Origin: Isoetes engelmannii
Taxonomy: Eukaryota > Streptophyta > Lycopodiopsida > Isoetales > Isoetaceae
Direction of reading: 5' to 3'
Assembly: GCA_011763485.2 (NCBI GenBank)
Contig: JAANSK020278380.1
Span: forward strand, 1 to 20,724
Length of the DNA stretch: 20,724 nucleotides
Part shown: positions 19,281-20,724 of the stretch, one piece after another
Position numbering within the stretch: the stretch's first letter is position 1
Layout of the letters: every line of letters begins with the position of its first letter
Position numbers and translations under genes: made by a program
The notes under the pieces: model-generated
The model's database searches: none
The model's input: only the letters and a program-made list of their open reading frames with translations
What the model was told of the DNA's origin: nothing

Positions 19281-20105
19281 CAAGGCCTGACTCCGAGAAG
19301 GAAAGCATGGCTACCTCCCCGAGGGATTGCCAAGGCGATCCTCGCGAGCTGGGCTGGTAAAGGGTGGACACTGTTTTCGGTCAAAATTGATGTATTGACA
19401 GACAAAATTTGGAATTTGAAATTTAAAATCGTTATGATTGTTATTTTTTGAAAAGTAATCATCATCACACCGTTCAAACCAAATTCAAGTTCGCTCTACA
19501 AAACACCACCCGAGACAAAGGATGGTCATGTACTGCCAAATGAGTTGACTCACATCTTCCTCCACCACTTTTGGCTTCTCGAGGACAACATACGTGTATT
19601 TACACAACCCTAAATAGTGCCTTGGTATGTATTACCATGTCTGGATCTTGTGTATCTGGGAAAGCAATCTCTAATTTAAACAGGAGGTCCGCCTCTGACG
19701 ACAGTTGGTCGGCTTGCTCCTCCCACGTCGTTATCATGGGATATAGTTCCACCTTAAAAACAAAAGGTTAATCTAATAAATGTTTCATATTGTCCACTAC
19801 CATCTGGTGCACAAGTCCGAACACCTCCATGCGTACACACCCCCCCCCCCTCCCCGCGGTCCGACCTGCTGGACGATGCAACCTCTTCCGCATTTTCTAT
19901 GCAAGGCATAGTAAAGCAAATTTATTATATCGCTCTAGGATTGAAGGCTCGCGACCACGATTGACAAGACCTTGTCTAATGCGTAGCAAGGCCTGACTCG
20001 GGGAAGGAAAGCATAACTGCCTCACTCTGGAGGATTGCCAAGGCGATCCTCGCGAGCTGGGCTGGTAAAGAGTGGACACTATTCTCGGTCAAAACTAATG
20101 TATTG
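19281..20105. repeat. ~118-bp direct repeats 706 bp apart
   Basis: Copy 1 (19281-19396) and copy 2 (19987-20105) share CAAGGCCTGACTC, GGAAGGAAAGCAT-like, GGCGATCCTCGCGAGCTGGG and TGTATTG blocks in the same order, with moderate divergence. A third partial copy with a GATCGCCAAGGCGATC palindrome lies at about 20117-20146. Between the full copies there is no reverse transcriptase and no primer-binding site, so an LTR pair is not supported. Confidence 0.7.
19398..19986. other. spacer between direct repeats, no gene
   Basis: Only short open frames are present. There are (TTTGAAATT)-like repeats near 19410-19430 and a C homopolymer at about 19840-19855. Confidence 0.4.
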
Positions 20106-20146
20106 GCCCAGCTCAAAAAGATCGCCAAGGCGATCTTCCTGAACTG

Positions 20147-20600
20147 AAAACTAGAAATATATTCTTAGTCTATCTTACGAACAAGCACATGCTAACAAAT
20201 ACTGAAAAACATACCCTTTTTGGCGGATTTTGCGGGTGCCATTGGGAGCTTCACCTTATCGACAATCGCCAAAAATCGGCACCACTAGATGCTCGAGAGA
20301 GGCAGAAGCGCTCCGGATTTTCAAGAGCGGCTGAAAATAATGCGATTCGATTTTAAAAGGCGAGAGGAGATCATCAGGGCGGTGATACGTGTCGCACGCC
20401 TGATCCCTCGATAACTGCGCCAACTTGCAATTAATGCGCAATAAATACGACGCAAGCTGCTTTATATGGAGTGTCGTATGTGGTTCACGCATATAAAATA
20501 TGCCCGTATTGTTGGCATTCGCGTATTCCTTCCTTCTTCCCAAAAAAAGTTACCGGCGAAATACCAGCAACCAAAAAACCCAACAATTTTTTCGGTCGAC
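20147..20600. promoter_or_regulatory. possible promoter-like region, weak
   Basis: This GC-mixed stretch contains TACGTGTC at 20386-20393, which matches the plant ABRE/G-box-like ACGTG core, and ATATAAAATA at 20491-20500, which resembles a TATA box about 105 bp later. No coding exon that I can recognise follows before the window ends, so this could be chance. Confidence 0.2.
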
Positions 20601-20605
20601 AAAGT

Positions 20606-20690
20606 TTGAAAATTGATTTGAAATTTGAAATTTGAAATTTTTTTTTCTTTGAAGAACTGTGCCATCAATATATTAAAAGAATGGTAATGT
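20606..20690 (-). mobile_element. possible LINE 3' end
   Basis: On the minus strand the sequence reads TTTTAATATATTGATGGCAC then AGTTCTTCAAAG followed by an A-rich tract and TTTCAAA microsatellite copies. This layout resembles the poly(A) end of a plant LINE. The upstream part of the element would lie beyond the window. Confidence 0.35.
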
Positions 20691-20724
20691 TACAAATCGA
20701 GTGAGGAGGAAGGAGAACTGCCCC

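Noticed and set aside
19281-20105. TRIM or LTR element bounded by the direct repeats
   Set aside because: No primer-binding site, polypurine tract or TG...CA edges could be found at the repeats.

Overview
This is a nuclear genomic window from a land plant. Two intron-containing genes with plant homologues (a PRA1-H-type membrane protein and a six-helix plant membrane protein) have canonical GT-AG introns. Around them lie long AT-rich intergenic stretches, the relic of a plant organelle-type PPR gene, and a decayed DUF7869-type gene. The DUF7869 protein type, with its HDKMDxxKT and GHTHDDID signatures, is to my knowledge common in seed-free plants and charophyte algae, so I lean towards a fern or other seed-free plant. 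This is inference, and the species cannot be fixed from the sequence.

Layout. 1-2060: gene-poor, with a few short repeats. 2066-2870: two diverged tandem copies of a repeat unit, each carrying an array of ~31-bp palindromes built on CTGATAACTAGTTATCAG; the second copy ends in a 78-bp-arm fold-back. 3216-4440 (+): a four-exon PRA1 family gene that looks intact. 5370-5925 (+): a frameshifted PPR relic. 5945-7860: a tandem duplication, a 193-bp MITE-like element, a probable tRNA-derived SINE on the minus strand, and the start of a minus-strand LTR retrotransposon recognised by its initiator-tRNA-Met primer site. 7861-11425: part of an LTR, then unassigned sequence with a possible TATA-driven transcription unit and an exact 42-bp tandem repeat. 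11426-12244: an 819-bp non-autonomous element with terminal inverted repeats and nested perfect hairpins. 13466-15081 (+): a three-exon multi-pass membrane protein gene whose exon 2 splice donor has been tandemly duplicated into intron 2. 15540-16450: repeat-rich, no gene seen. 16455-18372 (-): a DUF7869-type relic ending in a 3' UTR-like stretch, an AATAAA signal and a poly(A) tract. 18566-19250 (+): two or three coding-looking exons of a gene I do not recognise. 19281-20724: dispersed direct repeats and a possible LINE 3' end.

The two intact genes both encode integral membrane proteins, but nothing in the sequence shows that they work together. PRA1 proteins act in endomembrane trafficking; the second protein has no known function that I can name. 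Most of the remaining structure is explained by transposable elements and local duplications. I found no convincing new biological system. The best candidates for a second look are the palindrome arrays with the fold-back upstream of PRA1-H, the duplicated splice donor, the 819-bp hairpin-rich element, the poly(A)-tailed DUF7869 relic and the orphan exons near 18.6-19.2 kb.
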